A DNA stretch of 64,000 bases from Anaeromyces robustus (lineage: Eukaryota > Neocallimastigomycota > Neocallimastigomycetes > Neocallimastigales > Neocallimastigaceae), in assembly GCA_002104895.1 (NCBI GenBank), contig MCFG01000005.1, forward strand, positions 371,001-435,000, written 5' to 3'. Made by a program: the position numbers and the translations under genes. The notes under the pieces were generated by a model. That model was not told the origin of the DNA. It worked only from the letters and a program-made list of their open reading frames with translations, and ran no database searches. Position 1 is the first letter of the stretch; each line of letters begins with the position of its first letter. Shown here one piece after another: positions 61,944 to 64,000 of this stretch.

Positions 61944-63538
61944 ATGATAAAAGGAGAAAAAGAGTTAAAAGAAACAAATATTCAAGTTGTTGTTCGATTA
62001 AGACCAAGAAGTACAAAAGAAATAACAGAAAATTCAGCAATATGTATAACAACCACTGGAATAAAAGGAAAAGAAATTCATTTAAGACCTAATTCATATG
62101 AATCAACATCAAAAACATATACATTTGATAGAGTATTTGGACCGGAAGGTTTTTTCAATTTTCATATTATATTTTGTTATATAATATTAATCATAATAAT
62201 TAATTAATTAATATATAAAAAAATAGCATCTCAATTTCTTGTATATAATGAAATTGTTTCTCCCATACTACGAGAAGTATATATAATTATTAAAAATTAT
62301 TAAAAAGAAATAATATAAAAATATGCTTATGTTAATAAAATAAAAAATTTATAATATATAGGTACTAAAAGGATATAATTGTACAATATTTGCTTATGGA
62401 CAAACTGTAAATTTCATAATTAAATTTTTTTTTTTTTTTTTGTAATCATTTGAAATTAAATTTTAACATTTTTTTCTATATTTATACTATTATTATTATT
62501 ATTATTATTATTTTATATATAATTAATATTGTAATATTACAATATAAAATTTTCTTGATATAATGAAAATATCAATTAATAAATAAAATAAAATAAAATA
62601 AAATAATATAATATATGTAAAAAATTAGGGAACTGGAAAAACGTAATAAAATGAATTTCTATATTTCTGTTATATATATATAATTTTTTTTTCTTTGTAT
62701 TATGGAAGTGATTTTAATATTTAATTTTAATAATTAATAGATATACTATGGAAGGTGATTTAAACAATATAGGAGACACCTCAATAACTATAGGAAAATA
62801 TTGTGGTATAATTCCAAGAACACTAATGAATTTATTCGAAATTCTTGAAAGAGAAAAAGATGAAGTATTATTTTATTCTTATTATTATTATTATTCTTAT
62901 TCTTATTATTATTATTATTATTATTTTATAAAATAGACAGAGTTTTAATTATATACATATAGTTTTCTGTTAGGGTATCATATGTGGAATTATATAATGA
63001 ACAATTAAATGATTTATTATCCATTGATGAAAGAAAATTAAGAATTTATGAAGATGTTAATAAAAAAGGTGTTGTGATTGCAAATTTAGAAGAAGTTTTG
63101 GTAAAAAGTGCAAAAGATGTAATTCAAGTTTTACAGAGAGGTATATGTGTTTGTTAGACAAATATTTAATAAATAGAATATTTTAAATTAATATATTTTT
63201 TAAATTCTTTTAGGTGCCCAAAAACGACAAGTTGCTGCAACAAATTATAATTTAAAATCAAGGTAAATGAAAGAAATAATATAGTAGTAATTATTATGAA
63301 AATTACAATATTCTGATAATAAATATTAACTTTAATATTAATTTTAATATTTATTATATATTTAATGTATATATTAAATATTATAATATATTTATATTAA
63401 TAGTCGTTCACATTGTGTTTTTTCAATTACAGTTCATATTAAGGAAACAACTCCTGAAGGAGAAGAAATGTTAAAAGTAATTTTAATACATTAGTAAAAA
63501 TATTGAAAGTTGCTATGATTTTCAATATTTCTTTATAA

Positions 63539-63582
<44 letters not shown>

Positions 63583-64000
63583 TGATGATGATGATGATGA
63601 TGATAATAATGATAATAATAATAATAATCAAAATAATAATAATAATATAGGTTGGAAAATTAAATTTAGTAGATCTTGCAGGTTCAGAAAATATCGGAAG
63701 ATCTGGAGCAGAAAATAAAAGAGCTCGGGAAGCGTAAATATAATATATTACATAAATTGATAAAATTAAAATATATGAGAATAAATAATAGTATTTAATA
63801 TCTTAATAATTACATAAATAAAATTATTGTAAAGTGGTTCTATAAATCAATCACTTTTAACCTTAGGAAGAGTAATTAATTCATTAGTTGAAAGATCTCC
63901 ACATATTCCATATAGGTAAATTATGATAACTTTATGAAAAGTAATAAATTAATATCAGTACTAATAAATTGTTTATTATATTTTACTATATTCATTAGGG
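61944..64000 (+). CDS. cut7: Kinesin-5 (BimC/Eg5/Cut7) motor domain, 5' part, runs off right edge
   Basis: Plus-end-directed mitotic motor that slides antiparallel microtubules at the spindle. Exons 61944-62148, 62227-62276, 62362-62406, 62629-62642, 62741-62864, 62963-63140, 63214-63262, 63404-63476, 63651-63733, 63835-63915 and 63999 onward close in phase. Motor motifs appear in order: [45 protein letters not shown] (P-loop), GIIPRTLMNLFEIL, VSYVELYNEQLNDLL, NLKSRSSRSHCVFSIT (switch I; one Ser set spans exons 7/8), LNLVDLAGSENIGRSGAEN (switch II) and EAGSINQSLLTLGRVINSLV, then SPHIPYR. The ENIGRSGAENKRAREAGSIN stretch and the start VVVRLRPR are characteristic of kinesin-5. A very small exon of 14 nt encodes the P-loop GTGKT. 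Stalk and BimC box lie outside the window. Kinesin identity is sure, the kinesin-5 subfamily nearly so. Confidence 0.93.
63541..63645. repeat. AAT/GAT triplet array in kinesin intron 8
   Basis: An AAT run, then an ATG/GAT run (63579-63602) and degenerate AAT units fill most of the intron 63477-63650. Confidence 0.85.

Overview
The window looks like nuclear DNA of an extremely A+T-rich zoosporic fungus, most likely an anaerobic gut fungus (Neocallimastigomycota). Intergenic DNA and introns are close to pure A/T and full of microsatellites, while exons are clearly richer in G+C. Genes carry many short GT-AG introns. The gene content supports the placement: class C (GABA-B-like) 7TM receptors with a solute-binding-protein or parallel beta-helix ectodomain, EML and MORN proteins typical of flagellated cells, and a fungal-type kinesin-5. 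Placement is inference from family knowledge; no search was run.

Layout. 1-647 (-): N-terminal part of a coiled-coil protein that runs off the left edge. 2683-9680 (+): spliceosomal helicase Brr2. 10341-12143 (-): a five-exon RecA-fold gene, best read as an XRCC2-like RAD51 paralogue, divergent from 12361-13648 (+), the tRNA adenosine deaminase subunit Tad2/ADAT2. 13963-15148 (-): pICln. 15149-19232: nearly empty. 19233-20491 (+): single-pass membrane protein. 22388-23047 (-): zinc-ribbon protein. 24003-24640 (-): decayed HSP90 fragment. 24923-30277 (-): beta-helix/EGF/7TM receptor, apparently damaged at its 3' end. 31592-34770 (+): MCM10. 36617-41599 (+): an EML protein with an N-terminal C2 domain. 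42291-43167 (-): MORN-repeat protein. 43673-44805 (+): Cys-rich type I membrane protein. 45408-49919 (-): Tonsoku-like TPR/ubiquitin-like protein. 50574-53228 (-): SBP/7TM class C receptor. 54663-60410 (+): golgin-like coiled-coil protein. 61944-64000 (+): kinesin-5 motor domain, cut by the right edge.

Most of these genes are split, so single-frame reading shows only fragments. I rebuilt the exons by hand, requiring GT-AG borders and phase closure; where every junction closes and total length is a multiple of three, I treat the model as good. Functional themes are RNA processing (Brr2, Tad2, pICln), replication and repair (MCM10, XRCC2-like, Tonsoku-like), cytoskeleton and trafficking (C2-EML, kinesin-5, MORN, golgin-like) and surface sensing (two receptors, two other membrane proteins). 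There is no operon logic; shared regulation can only be suspected for divergent pairs.

The most unusual items are the two class C receptors with carbohydrate-sensing-type ectodomains, one with broken junctions; the C2-EML fusion; the XRCC2-like gene whose P-loop is missing; the Tonsoku-like protein without ankyrin or LRR regions; the HSP90 relic; and a 14-nt kinesin microexon that encodes the P-loop.
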